From Microbacterium sp. cf046 (GTDB lineage: Bacteria; Actinomycetota; Actinomycetes; Actinomycetales; Microbacteriaceae): a stretch of 64,000 bases of DNA. This document shows, piece after piece, positions 31,995 through 40,454 of this stretch. The position numbers were made by a program, and so were the translations under genes. The number at the start of each line of letters is the position of its first letter. Positions within the stretch are counted from its first letter, which is position 1. The notes under the pieces were generated by a model, which saw only the letters and a program-made list of their open reading frames with translations, had not been told where the DNA came from and searched no databases. Location: assembly GCF_900114345.1 (NCBI RefSeq), contig NZ_FOZJ01000001.1:1054001-1118000 (forward strand), given 5' to 3'.

Positions 31995-33115
31995 GCCGCC
32001 TTCCGGCGGGCGTGCTGCGCGAGGCAACGATCGACGTCGGCGCGATCACCGCGAACGTTCGTCACCTGCGCCGACTGACCGACTCCGAGGTGATCGCCGT
32101 CGTCAAAGCCGACGGCTACGGTCACGGTGCGGTCCGCTCGGCGGTCGCCGCGCTCGACGGCGGAGCGAGTCGGCTCGGCGTCGCCGACATCGGCGAGGCC
32201 ATGGCCCTGCGGCGCGGTGGGATCATGGCGCCGATCCTCGCGTGGCTCCATGCGCCCGGCACCTCGTTCGTCGAGGCCGCATCGGTGGGCGTCGAGCTCG
32301 GCATCTCGAACTTCGACCAGCTGCTGCAGGCCGCCGCCGCGGCATCCCAGGACCGCGCGGTCGGCGTCCACCTCAAGCTCGAGACCGGGTTGGGGCGCAA
32401 CGGCATCGCACCCGAGGACTACCGAGTGGTGTTCTCGGAAGCCGCCCGGCTCGAGCGCATCGGCAAGCTCCGGGTGATCGGCCTGTTCAGCCACCTCTCC
32501 AACGCGTCCGCCGAAGACGACCGCGCGGCGCTCGGCGTGTTCCGTGACGCGGTCGCGGTCGCGGCATCCGCAGGGCTTGCCCCACCGCTGCGCCACATCG
32601 CGGCGACGCACGCGGCGATCGCACTCCCCGAGTCCCGGCTCGGGTGCGTCCGGATCGGGATCGGGATCTACGGGCTCTCACCGTTCGCGAACCGGTCGTC
32701 GGCCGACCTCGGCCTGCGTCCGGCCATGACCCTGCGGGCGCCGGTCGCCGCGGTGCGACGCGTGCCGCCCGGGCACGGGGTCTCCTACGGCTACGACTAC
32801 CGCACCGATCGCGAGACGACCCTCGCGCTCGTGCCGCTCGGATATGCGGACGGCGTGCCGCGCAACGCGTCGGGCGCCGGCGCGGTCACGATCGCCGGCG
32901 AGCGATTCACCGTGTCCGGACGCATCGCGATGGACCAGTTCGTCGTCGACGTCGGCGACCACCCGGTCGCGGTCGGCGATGAGGCGGTGCTCTTCGGCGA
33001 CCCGACCCTCGGGGTGCCCGCAGCGGACGACTGGGCGGACGCGGCATCCACGATCAACTACGAGATCGTCACGCGGATCGGACCGCGGGTCGCACGGCGA
33101 CAGGTCTCCGCGTGA
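31991..33115 (+). CDS. alr: Alanine racemase
   Basis: 374 aa. ATIDVGAITANVRHLRR, the PLP Lys in VIAVVKADGYGHGA (about 36), LKLETGLGRNGI, LFSHLSNAS, and the catalytic Tyr region GHGVSYGYDYRTDRETTLALVPLGYADGVPR. SGRIAMDQFVVDVG and the C-terminal NYEIVTRIGPRV complete the family. It supplies D-alanine for peptidoglycan. ATGA overlap with acpS; GTGA overlap with tsaE. Confidence 0.96.
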   Translation: MSRLPAGVLREATIDVGAITANVRHLRRLTDSEVIAVVKADGYGHGAVRSAVAALDGGASRLGVADIGEAMALRRGGIMAPILAWLHAPGTSFVEAASVGVELGISNFDQLLQAAAAASQDRAVGVHLKLETGLGRNGIAPEDYRVVFSEAARLERIGKLRVIGLFSHLSNASAEDDRAALGVFRDAVAVAASAGLAPPLRHIAATHAAIALPESRLGCVRIGIGIYGLSPFANRSSADLGLRPAMTLRAPVAAVRRVPPGHGVSYGYDYRTDRETTLALVPLGYADGVPRNASGAGAVTIAGERFTVSGRIAMDQFVVDVGDHPVAVGDEAVLFGDPTLGVPAADDWADAASTINYEIVTRIGPRVARRQVSA

Positions 33116-33606
33116 GCGGAATCGACCCGCTCGTCGGCCGGTACGAGATCGCTTCGCCCGGCGAGATGGAGGAATTCGGCGATCGCGTCGGGCGGATGCT
33201 GCGCCCCGGCGACCTGGTCGTGCTCACGGGTGCGCTCGGAGCCGGCAAGACGACGTTGACCCGGGGGATCGCCGCCGGGCTGGGCGTTCGCGGGCCCGTG
33301 CAGAGCCCCACGTTCGTGATCGCGCGGACGCATCCGTCACTCGTCGGGGGGCCGCCGCTCGTGCACGTGGACGCGTACCGGCTCGGATCAGCGCTCGAAC
33401 TCGACGACCTGGACATCGACGCCGACCGGTCGGTCGTGATCGTCGAGTGGGGGCGCGACATGGTGGACGGCATCCGGGATTCGTGGTGGGAGATCGAACT
33501 CGAGCGCGAGCTCGGCGGCCGGGGGGCCGACACGATGTGCGGCGACCCGTCGGATGCGCTCGACGCAGACGCGCCCCGCGTGGTCACCGTCTCCCGGCGA
33601 CCCTAG
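33112..33606 (+). CDS. tsaE: tRNA threonylcarbamoyladenosine biosynthesis ATPase TsaE
   Basis: 164 aa. Walker A LTGALGAGKTTLTRGIA (about 39-55), switch VQSPTFVIAR, LVHVDAYRL and VVIVEWG. It energises the TsaB-TsaD complex for t6A37 formation on tRNAs reading ANN codons; tsaB, rimI and tsaD follow after one antisense gene. The C-terminus (GRGADTMCGDPSDALDAD) is a variable tail. Its TAG stop shares CTAG with the stop of the convergent hydrolase. Confidence 0.93.
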   Translation: MSGIDPLVGRYEIASPGEMEEFGDRVGRMLRPGDLVVLTGALGAGKTTLTRGIAAGLGVRGPVQSPTFVIARTHPSLVGGPPLVHVDAYRLGSALELDDLDIDADRSVVIVEWGRDMVDGIRDSWWEIELERELGGRGADTMCGDPSDALDADAPRVVTVSRRP

Positions 33607-34610
33607 GCTGACGCGCGACCGGCGCTGAACGGCCGCTCCGCTGCGGCCCGAAGCGGCCGGTCGGCGCGGGTGACCGCATCCATCGCCGCAAGCACCGCGT
33701 CGGGACGCTCCACGTGCGCGAAGTGCCCGGCATCAGGCAACCGGACCTCGCCGAAGTCGGGGATGAGCCTGACGAAGGCACCGGCATCCTGCTCCCCGGC
33801 GAAGACGTCGCGAGCGCCGCGGACGGATCGCACGGGGCACCGGATGCCGGTCCACGTGCGCTCCTCGTAGTCGGCTGCCAGTCGCGCGGCACGGGCGAAC
33901 GACGCGGGCCGCACCTCCTCGGCGAAAGCGGAGATCACAGATGGGTGAACCGCCTGCGCGAACAGCGGCGACGTGAGCGCACCCAGCCACCCGAGGCGTC
34001 CGATCAGCCGGACGAGCCCGGTGCCCGCGGCCCGGATCCTCCGCCTCAGCACACCCTTGCCGCCGACAGGAGGGCCGGCGAGCGTCCGCATCGTGAGCAG
34101 CATCCCGGCGAACCAGGGGAGTCCGATCCCACCGCGCAGCGGACGGCGGATCGCGTCGAGGACACCCGTGCCGGTGGCCGATACGAGGGTGACACCGAGT
34201 GTGTCGTCCGGGTACCGCGCCGCGACGTCCAGGGCGACGAACCCGCCGAGGGAGTGACCCACGACGTGCCACGACGAGTATCCGAGCGCGCGGGCGAGTT
34301 CGACGACGGCGTCGGACATGTCCTCCACGGTCCGGACGCGATCGAGCTCGCCGCTCTCGCCCCAGCCGGGCAGGTCGACGGCGACGACATCGGAGAGCCC
34401 TGCTCCGCCGCGCAGATCGGATGCCGCGATGAGCGGCGTCCACGTCGTCCACGACCCGGCGGCGCCGTGCAGCAGGATCGTCGCAGGCCCGCCTGCGTCA
34501 CGACCGGTGCGGACGGCGACCTCGCCGATCGAGGTCGGCACGACGAGTCGGCGCAGTCCCAGGGCGGCTTCGTCGGTGCGCAGCGGCAGCGGGTGCGGGA
34601 ACGGGTTCAC
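33603..34610 (-). CDS. Alpha/beta hydrolase
   Basis: 335 aa from GTG 34610; the frame runs further upstream but over the tsaB promoter and coding region. ILLHGAAGSWTTW (oxyanion loop), DLPGWGESG, the nucleophile elbow HVVGHSLGGFVALD (Ser at about 130) and the late PDAGHFAHVERPD (catalytic His) are all present. No signal peptide. It could be an esterase, lipase-like or C-C hydrolase. It lies antisense in the middle of the tsa cluster, between tsaE and tsaB. Confidence 0.88.
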   Translation of the reverse strand: MNPFPHPLPLRTDEAALGLRRLVVPTSIGEVAVRTGRDAGGPATILLHGAAGSWTTWTPLIAASDLRGGAGLSDVVAVDLPGWGESGELDRVRTVEDMSDAVVELARALGYSSWHVVGHSLGGFVALDVAARYPDDTLGVTLVSATGTGVLDAIRRPLRGGIGLPWFAGMLLTMRTLAGPPVGGKGVLRRRIRAAGTGLVRLIGRLGWLGALTSPLFAQAVHPSVISAFAEEVRPASFARAARLAADYEERTWTGIRCPVRSVRGARDVFAGEQDAGAFVRLIPDFGEVRLPDAGHFAHVERPDAVLAAMDAVTRADRPLRAAAERPFSAGRASA

Positions 34611-34661
34611 GATGGGTATTCGGCGCCGCGGCGCCGACGGATTCCCCGGGTGCAGCCCGAC

Positions 34662-34667
34662 TACCCT
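34662..34667 (+). promoter_or_regulatory. Leaderless-type -10 box (TACCCT) of tsaB
   Basis: TACCCT, 6-nt spacer GGAGGG, GTG 34674. Confidence 0.55.
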
Positions 34668-34673
34668 GGAGGG

Positions 34674-35333
34674 GTGATCCTCGCCATCGACACCTCGGTC
34701 GGAACCGCCGTCGCGGTCCTCGAGGACGACGGCGTCGTGCTCGCGGAAGGACGGAGTCAGAACCCGCTCGGCCACGCGGAGGTGATCGGCGGACTGCTGC
34801 AGGACGCGCTGGCCGCGGCATCCGGTTCGATCGAAGCACGCGGCGAGCAGCTCACGCATGTCGCCGCGGGCATGGGGCCGGGGCCGTTCACCGGGCTGCG
34901 AGTCGGAATCGCCGCGGCGCGCGCATTCGCGCTGGGCCGCGGCATTCCGGTGGTGCCGGTCGTGAGCCACGACGCCGTCGCCCTCGAGATCTTCCTCGCA
35001 GGCGCGATGACCGACACCGAGGTCGCGCGATTCGCCGTCGTGACCGACGCGCGCAGGCGCGAGTTCGCCTTCACGGTCTACGAGGGGATCGATGACGACG
35101 GACTCCCGGTGCGGGTCACCGATCCGGGGCTCATCCCGCGCGACGAGCTGGATGCGCGCCTGGCCGAGCTCGGCGCCGAGCGACGGGACGCAGCCGGGAT
35201 CTCCGCGGCGATGGTCGCCGTCATCGCCGGCCGCGCGATCGCCGCTGGCCGATCGACCGCGCCCACCGAGCCGCTGTACCTGCGCTCACCCGACGTCACG
35301 ATGCCGCACGGACCGAAGCGGGTGACCGCATGA
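34674..35333 (+). CDS. tsaB: tRNA threonylcarbamoyladenosine biosynthesis protein TsaB
   Basis: 219 aa. ILAIDTSVGTAVAVLEDD, HVAAGMGPGPFTGLRVGIAAARAFALGRGIPVVPV and VVTDARRREFAFTVYE match TsaB, the inactive ASKHA partner of TsaD. Start GTG 34674 fits both the conserved N-terminus and the leaderless -10. ATGA overlap with rimI indicates the tsaB-rimI-tsaD operon. Confidence 0.94.
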   Translation: MILAIDTSVGTAVAVLEDDGVVLAEGRSQNPLGHAEVIGGLLQDALAAASGSIEARGEQLTHVAAGMGPGPFTGLRVGIAAARAFALGRGIPVVPVVSHDAVALEIFLAGAMTDTEVARFAVVTDARRREFAFTVYEGIDDDGLPVRVTDPGLIPRDELDARLAELGAERRDAAGISAAMVAVIAGRAIAAGRSTAPTEPLYLRSPDVTMPHGPKRVTA

Positions 35334-35824
35334 CGACGCGACCCGCGACCCCGGACGACCTCGCCGCCATCATGGCGCTCGAGCGTGCGTCCTTCCCGAA
35401 CGACGCATGGTCTGACGCCATGATGCGCGAAGAGCTCGCCTCTCCGCACGGCTGGTACGTCGTGGTCGAGGAGGGCGGGCGGCTGATCGGCTACGCCGGG
35501 CTGCGCGTCGCGCGCGGGGTGGCGGATGCCGACATCCAGACGATCACGATCGCCGAGAGCGGCCGCGGCCGGGGTCGAGGACGCGCGCTGCTCACATCGC
35601 TGCTGGAAGAGGCAGCCCGCCGGAATGTGAAGGACGTGTTCCTCGAAGTGCGGGCGGACAACCCGGTGGCGCAGGGGCTGTACGCCTCGGTGGGGTTCGT
35701 GGAGGTCGGGCGGCGAGCCCGTTACTACCAGCCCGACGACGTCGACGCGATCGTGATGCGCCTCGACCTCCCGGGCTGGACCGCGAGAGGCGGCGTCCGC
35801 ACGGACGCGGGAGCGTGCACGTGA
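35330..35824 (+). CDS. rimI: Ribosomal-protein S18 alanine N-acetyltransferase-like GNAT (RimI)
   Basis: 164 aa. [48 protein letters not shown] is the RimI-type N-terminus. The acetyl-CoA site [22 protein letters not shown], then [30 protein letters not shown], complete it. It acetylates protein N-termini; gene position between tsaB and tsaD is conserved. Both ends overlap neighbours by 4 nt. Confidence 0.92.
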   Translation: MTTRPATPDDLAAIMALERASFPNDAWSDAMMREELASPHGWYVVVEEGGRLIGYAGLRVARGVADADIQTITIAESGRGRGRGRALLTSLLEEAARRNVKDVFLEVRADNPVAQGLYASVGFVEVGRRARYYQPDDVDAIVMRLDLPGWTARGGVRTDAGACT

Positions 35825-36891
35825 ACCGCACCGACCCGCTCGTGCTGGGCATCGAGACGAGCTGCGACGAGACCGGCATCGGCATCGTCCGCGGTCGCAC
35901 GCTCCTGTCGAACACGATCGCATCGAGCATGGACGAGCACGCGCGCTACGGCGGCGTGGTGCCGGAGGTCGCGGCGCGTGCGCACCTCGAAGCGCTGACC
36001 CCGTCGATCGAGGCGGCTCTCGTCGAAGCGCGGGTGAACCTTCGCGACCTCGATGCGATCGCCGTCACGTCCGGTCCCGGCCTGGCCGGCGCTCTCATGG
36101 TGGGCATCGGTGCGGCGAAGGCGCTCGCCGTCTCGCTGGGCAAGCCGCTCTACGCCGTGAACCACCTCGTGGGGCACATCGCCGCCGACATCCTCGACCC
36201 GGACGCACCCGCGCTGGAGTACCCGACGGTCGCGCTGCTGGTGAGCGGCGGGCACACCTCTCTTCTGCTCGTGCGCGACCTCACCTCCGATGTGGAGCTG
36301 CTGGGCGAGACGATGGACGACGCGGCGGGCGAGGCTTTCGACAAGGTCGCGCGGCTGCTCGGACTGCCCTACCCCGGAGGTCCGGAGATCGACCGGGCCG
36401 CGCTGGTCGGCGATCATCGCGCGATCGCGTTCCCGCGGGGGCTGTCGCGTGCGTCCGATCTGGCGAAGCACCGGTACGACTTCTCGTTCTCCGGGCTCAA
36501 GACCGCGGTCGCGCGATGGACCGAGCAGCGCGAGGCCGGTGGCGAGCCCGTGCCGATCGCCGATGTCGCGGCATCCTTCCGCGAAGCCGTCGTCGACGTG
36601 CTCGTGACGAAGGCGCTCGCCGCCTGCGCCGACCACGGCGTGCCCCGGCTGCTGCTGGGCGGCGGCGTGATCGCGAACCGGCGCCTGCGCGAGGTCGCGA
36701 CGATGCGGGCGGAGGCAGCCGGTGTCGCGCTCCGCATCCCGCCGCTGTCGCTGTGCACCGACAACGGCGCGATGATCGCTGCTCTCGCGTCGGAATTGAT
36801 CATGGCCGGACATGAGCCCTCGACCTGGGGCTTCGGAGCGGACTCGACGCTGCCCGTCACCGAGATCCAGGTCGCGGAGGAGGCGGCATGA
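35821..36891 (+). CDS. tsaD: tRNA N6-threonylcarbamoyladenosine synthase TsaD
   Basis: 356 aa from GTG 35821, overlapping rimI (GTGA); an in-frame GTG at 35815 is less likely. [15 protein letters not shown], the metal-binding [11 protein letters not shown] (HxxxH), [54 protein letters not shown] and [12 protein letters not shown] are the TsaD blocks. It transfers the threonylcarbamoyl group to A37. ATGA overlap with the next membrane gene. Confidence 0.96.
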   Translation: MNRTDPLVLGIETSCDETGIGIVRGRTLLSNTIASSMDEHARYGGVVPEVAARAHLEALTPSIEAALVEARVNLRDLDAIAVTSGPGLAGALMVGIGAAKALAVSLGKPLYAVNHLVGHIAADILDPDAPALEYPTVALLVSGGHTSLLLVRDLTSDVELLGETMDDAAGEAFDKVARLLGLPYPGGPEIDRAALVGDHRAIAFPRGLSRASDLAKHRYDFSFSGLKTAVARWTEQREAGGEPVPIADVAASFREAVVDVLVTKALAACADHGVPRLLLGGGVIANRRLREVATMRAEAAGVALRIPPLSLCTDNGAMIAALASELIMAGHEPSTWGFGADSTLPVTEIQVAEEAA

Positions 36892-37478
36892 GCCGCGCAG
36901 AGGACGACAACGCACCGGATGCCGCGGCATCCGCCCCCGCGCCGACGTCTCCACCCGCGCCTGAGTCGGACGCCCCCGCGCCGACGTCGGAGACAGCCGG
37001 GCCGGCCCCCGCTCCGGCGTCCCAACCCGCTCAGGGTGCACCGACCGCGGCGGCGCTCGAGGCACCGTCGCCGGATGTCGCGCCCGTGGAGGCTGAATCG
37101 GCTCTGCCCGGAATGCACCGCGGGGGATTCGAGCGCTGGCCCACCGCTCCGGTCGCGGTCACGCCGATCCCCAGCGCGCCGGACCTCGACGCGCCGGTGC
37201 TGTGGGCCTCCGCCGAGCCGTCGGCTCCGTCGCGCGGAATGGCCGCGTGGGCCCTCGGATTCGCGATCGTCGCACTCGTGGTCTCGATGTTCGTCGGCTG
37301 GGGCTTCCCGATCGGACTCGTCGCGATCGTGACCGCCATCGTCGCACTGCGCAGGCCGCTCGAGAGCCGCGCGGTCGCAGTGTGGGCGCTCGTGCTGGGG
37401 GGCGTCTCGGTGCTCTACAGCGCCGGATGGCTGCTGTTCGCGGCCAGCATGGCCGATCAGATCGCCCTGTTCGGCTAG
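36888..37478 (+). CDS. DUF4190-like membrane protein
   Basis: 196 aa. The first 90 residues are Pro/Ala/Glu-rich and disordered. Residues about 118-196 hold two hydrophobic pairs, [39 protein letters not shown] and [27 protein letters not shown], of the DUF4190 kind found in many actinobacterial membrane proteins. Function unknown. ATGA overlap with tsaD; stop shares CTAG with the convergent methyltransferase. Confidence 0.75.
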   Translation: MSRAEDDNAPDAAASAPAPTSPPAPESDAPAPTSETAGPAPAPASQPAQGAPTAAALEAPSPDVAPVEAESALPGMHRGGFERWPTAPVAVTPIPSAPDLDAPVLWASAEPSAPSRGMAAWALGFAIVALVVSMFVGWGFPIGLVAIVTAIVALRRPLESRAVAVWALVLGGVSVLYSAGWLLFAASMADQIALFG

Positions 37479-38671
37479 CTCGGCGCCACGCGGTCGGCGA
37501 GGATCGCGACACGCTTCGTGCCGACCCGCGTCAGGATCAGCGTCGCCGACCCGTCGCCGCGCAGCTTGAGCGCGGTGCGCAATGCCGCAGGGTCGAGATC
37601 GACGCCGCGCTTCTTTATCTCGAGTCGGCCGATGCCGCGCTCGCGGAGTGCCCGGGAGAGTGCGCGCACCTCGGCCGGAAGCACTTCGCGCACCCGGAAG
37701 CTCGCGACGAAGGGACTGGTCAGTGCCGCGTCCGAAGTCAGATAGGCGATCTGATCGGCGAGCATCCCGGCATCCAGCGAGCGGGCGACCTCGCCGATGA
37801 GCCGTGCGCGGATGACCGCACCGTCCGGTTCGTGCACGAAAGTCCCGAGGTCGCGCACCGCCTCGTCGGGCGCGTCGCCCGAGGCGGTCAGCTCCCACGC
37901 GGCGTCGCCGCGCGTGACCAGCGCGGCGCGGCGGACGCCTTCGCGAGCGAGTCGGCCCGACCAAAGCACGAGTTCCACCGTGGATCCGTCTGCGCTCACC
38001 CACTGGGCCTCGACATCGTCGGGGATCACGGAGCGATCGATGCCGGGTCCCAGCTTGATGCCGGTCGGAACGCGCTCGGCGAGCCCGAAGGCCCAGTCCA
38101 GCGACGGCGACCAGTCCTCCGGGCGGGTGCGCGCCGTCTCGGAGTGGCCCGATGTCCGCCGCGCCGGGTCGAGCCACACCGCGTCGACGTCGGAGAGGTC
38201 AGCCGCCTCGGCGAGGCCCTGCTCGACGGTCACCGTGTCGTCGAACGGCGCCAGGTTGTACGCTGCGATCGCCGCCGTCACCTCGTCTGCATCGACTGCG
38301 CGGACGCGGATGCCGAGACCGGCGAATCCGAGCGCATCGCCTCCGATGCCGCAGCCGAGGTCTGCCACGCGGCCGACACCGGCATCCCGGAACCGGCCGG
38401 CGTGTCGTGCGGCGATGGAGAGCCGCGTCGCCTGCTCCAACCCCGCGCGGGTGAACAGCATCCGCTCCGCGAACTCCCCGAACTTCGCCTGCGCCCTGCC
38501 CCGCAGCCGCGCCTGCCCCACCACCGCCGAGACGAGATCGGGGGAGTATCCGGCCGCGCGCAGGCGCGAGACCGTGCGGGCGACGTCCTTCGTCGACTGC
38601 GCGGCATCGAGGCCGTCCAGCAGCCGCAGACCCTCGGGGGTGAGCAGCGCGGTGAGCTCGGCGATGTCCAT
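37475..38671 (-). CDS. Class I SAM-dependent methyltransferase with THUMP-like C-terminal domain
   Basis: 398 aa. The SAM site is VGRVADLGCGIGGDALGFAG with VRAVDADE (about 97-125). WLDPARR at about 165 resembles the D-P-P-R catalytic loop of nucleic-acid methyltransferases. The C-terminal 100 residues (VRALSRALRERGIGRLEIKKRGVDLDPAALRTALKLRG) match the THUMP-like domain of this actinobacterial family. An RNA substrate is likely; unproven. ATG 38671, 6 nt after TAGGCT. Confidence 0.88.
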   Translation of the reverse strand: MDIAELTALLTPEGLRLLDGLDAAQSTKDVARTVSRLRAAGYSPDLVSAVVGQARLRGRAQAKFGEFAERMLFTRAGLEQATRLSIAARHAGRFRDAGVGRVADLGCGIGGDALGFAGLGIRVRAVDADEVTAAIAAYNLAPFDDTVTVEQGLAEAADLSDVDAVWLDPARRTSGHSETARTRPEDWSPSLDWAFGLAERVPTGIKLGPGIDRSVIPDDVEAQWVSADGSTVELVLWSGRLAREGVRRAALVTRGDAAWELTASGDAPDEAVRDLGTFVHEPDGAVIRARLIGEVARSLDAGMLADQIAYLTSDAALTSPFVASFRVREVLPAEVRALSRALRERGIGRLEIKKRGVDLDPAALRTALKLRGDGSATLILTRVGTKRVAILADRVAPS

Positions 38672-38677
38672 CGCGCC

Positions 38678-38683
38678 AGCCTA
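38678..38683 (-). promoter_or_regulatory. Leaderless-type -10 box (TAGGCT) of the methyltransferase
   Basis: Minus-strand TAGGCT, 6-nt spacer GGCGCG, ATG 38671. Confidence 0.55.
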
Positions 38684-38701
38684 GGACCCGGTGGGGCCGC
38701 A

Positions 38702-38784
38702 CCCCATCGGCCCGATGGGGGGTTCCCCGTGCCTCCCCCCGCAATCCCCTACCACCCCCATCCGATCCCCGTCCGCGATGGGGG
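38702..38784. promoter_or_regulatory. Palindromes upstream of the iniB-like gene
   Basis: CCCCATCGG-c-CCGATGGGG at 38702-38720 and CCCCCATC...GATGGGGG at 38755-38784 put four copies of CCCATC/GATGGG in 83 bp. They lie 96-178 bp upstream of the iniB-like ATG, a plausible region for activator binding by the LuxR-type regulator of the locus. Confidence 0.45.
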
Positions 38785-38879
38785 ATTCTGCGGGATTGCA
38801 CCCGATGCCGGACCGGCCGCGAATCTCCAGACTCATACCAACGCGCCACTTGGCACTCCACGAACGAAGGAAAAAGATC

Positions 38880-39980
38880 ATGGCTGTGGAAGACAACATC
38901 AACGTTCTGGGCATCCAGACCAACCTCGACACGGACCTCCTGTCGAACAACAACCTCGGCTCGTTCAACGACGACGACCACTCCGACAACGACCAGGCCA
39001 ACGCGGACGACTCGTTCAACGTCGACACGGACGACCACTCCGACAACGACCAGGCCAACGCCGATGACTCGTTCAACGTCGACGACCACTCGGACAACGG
39101 CCAGGCCAACGCGGACGACTCGTTCAACGACAACTCCGACAACCACTCGAACAACGACGACTCGTTCAACACCGACTCGTACAACGACCTCTACTCGAAC
39201 AACGAGGACTCGTTCAACGACCACTCGGTGAACGCGGGCATCCGCCAGTACAACTCGGGCAGTGAGTTCAACCTCTTCAACGCCAACGACTTCGGCGCCG
39301 GCAAGAGCTGGGGCGGTGGCGGCGGAGACGTCGACATCGAGGTCGACAACCGTCAGACGAACCTCGACCAGTCCGTCAACCAGAACATCTCGACCTTCTC
39401 GGGCAGCGGTGGCGCAGCGCTCGCCGTCGGCGGCGACGCGGACGGCGGCTTCGGACCGACGGCTGCCGGCGCAATCGGCGGCGACACCGGCAACGCCAAC
39501 GGCGGCGACGGAGACGACGGAGTCGGCGTGGGCGTCGGCGGCCTCGGCCTCGGCCTCGGCGTGGGTGTCGGCGGCGACGGTGGCGACGGCGGCGAGACGC
39601 AGGGTGCGGGCGACGCCGGTGCACTCGGCCTCGGTGGCGGCAACGGCGGCGACGGCGGCGACGCCGACGCTGACGGCGGAGACGCGGAGGGCGGAAACGT
39701 CACCCAGTTCTTCGGCCAGAACGCCACGGTCGCGTCGGGTGACGGCTCGCAGGCTGCGGGCGACGACCTCACGAACGTCGAGACCGACATCGACATCGAG
39801 GTCGGCGACATCTGGACCGGCAACGAGTGGAACACCGACTCCTTCAACGACGACTTCTCGGACAACTGGTCCATCAACGACTCGTTCCAGGACAACTCGA
39901 TCGACACCGACGTGGACGTCGAGAACTCGAACGTGGCCAGCCCCTTCGGTGACGCCAACGAGTTCGACATCGACTTCTGA
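38880..39980 (+). CDS. Acidic Asn/Asp/Gly-rich repeat protein, IniB-like position
   Basis: 366 aa from ATG 38880 with SD GAAGG. Residues about 30-125 are repeats of the type DHSDNDQANADDSFN. Residues about 165-310 include a Gly/Asp-rich block (GGDGGDGG...), flanked by the module DQSVNQNISTFSG...NVTQFFGQNATVASGDGSQAAGDDLTNVETDIDIEVGD. The tail is again rich in DSFND repeats. No cleavable signal, helix or enzyme motif. It is first in an iniB-iniA-iniC-like row. The same DQS-NQNI/VASGD/AAGDD module recurs in the IniB-N protein at 44616-45425. Function unknown; perhaps an envelope or filament-forming protein. Confidence 0.75.
   Translation: MAVEDNINVLGIQTNLDTDLLSNNNLGSFNDDDHSDNDQANADDSFNVDTDDHSDNDQANADDSFNVDDHSDNGQANADDSFNDNSDNHSNNDDSFNTDSYNDLYSNNEDSFNDHSVNAGIRQYNSGSEFNLFNANDFGAGKSWGGGGGDVDIEVDNRQTNLDQSVNQNISTFSGSGGAALAVGGDADGGFGPTAAGAIGGDTGNANGGDGDDGVGVGVGGLGLGLGVGVGGDGGDGGETQGAGDAGALGLGGGNGGDGGDADADGGDAEGGNVTQFFGQNATVASGDGSQAAGDDLTNVETDIDIEVGDIWTGNEWNTDSFNDDFSDNWSINDSFQDNSIDTDVDVENSNVASPFGDANEFDIDF
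38976..39140 (+). repeat. Tandem 51-57 nt coding repeats in the iniB-like gene
   Basis: Three near-identical units encode DHSDNDQANADDSFN with small indels in multiples of 3, then degenerate into DDSFN copies. Units are close enough at the nucleotide level to recombine. Confidence 0.75.
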
Positions 39981-39996
39981 GTCGACGAGCAGGTCA

Positions 39997-40026
39997 TGCC
40001 CGGCCGCCCCTCGGGGCGGCCGGGCA
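39997..40026 (+). terminator. Strong hairpin after the iniB-like gene
   Basis: TGCCCGGCCGCCCC at 39997-40010 pairs with GGGGCGGCCGGGCA at 40013-40026 (14 bp, tight loop). Likely attenuates iniB-like transcription before the downstream genes. Confidence 0.7.
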
Positions 40027-40055
40027 CACCCTCATCCGGGATCGGGTGAGGGTGT
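40026..40055 (+). terminator. Second hairpin upstream of the 90-aa gene
   Basis: ACACCCTCA at 40026-40034 pairs with TGAGGGTGT at 40047-40055, immediately after the first hairpin. Could be part of a tandem terminator or the leader of the next gene. Confidence 0.45.
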
Positions 40056-40095
40056 CACACTGGAGTTCACAGAACCGGCCCGAAGGTGTTGAGAG

Positions 40096-40368
40096 ATGTC
40101 CCGTGACGACGCAGCGAGCTGGCAGGACCACCTGCCGCTCGATGACGTGCCGGAGCAGTCTGTCGACGCCGGCGATGCGCCCGGCGCGGACCTCTGGGGC
40201 GTCGACTTCGCGGACGCCGTCGCAGATCCCGGAGCCAACCTGTTCTCCGCGGAGATCGAGAACGTCAGTGCCACCGACTGGGACATCGATGCGGAAAGCA
40301 TCTGGGGCGATGTCGGAACCGACGCGGTCGACGACGGCGGCGCCATGGGACTCGACTTCCCGATCTAA
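40096..40368 (+). CDS. Small acidic protein, unknown
   Basis: 90 aa, very acidic (Asp/Glu/Ala), no membrane helix. It contains W-rich short motifs (SWQDH, LWGVDFADAVADP, DWDIDAESIWGD). Similar W-G-D/D-I-D strings end the iniB-like protein, suggesting a related or interacting piece. A purine-rich SD lies in front of ATG 40096, and strong hairpins lie on both sides, so it has its own transcript or is a processed segment. Not recognised. Confidence 0.6.
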   Translation: MSRDDAASWQDHLPLDDVPEQSVDAGDAPGADLWGVDFADAVADPGANLFSAEIENVSATDWDIDAESIWGDVGTDAVDDGGAMGLDFPI

Positions 40369-40398
40369 CAATCGCCCGGATCGAGGGCGCACACGCAT

Positions 40399-40428
40399 TC
40401 GGCAGGACGGGTCCACCCGTCCTGCCGA
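40399..40428 (+). terminator. Strong hairpin before the dynamin-like genes
   Basis: TCGGCAGGACGGG (40399-40411), TCCA loop, CCCGTCCTGCCGA (40416-40428): 13 perfect base pairs just after the 90-aa gene and 27 bp before the dynamin-like start. Confidence 0.75.
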
Positions 40429-40454
40429 TCTGTCACGATGGAACTGAGGATCAC

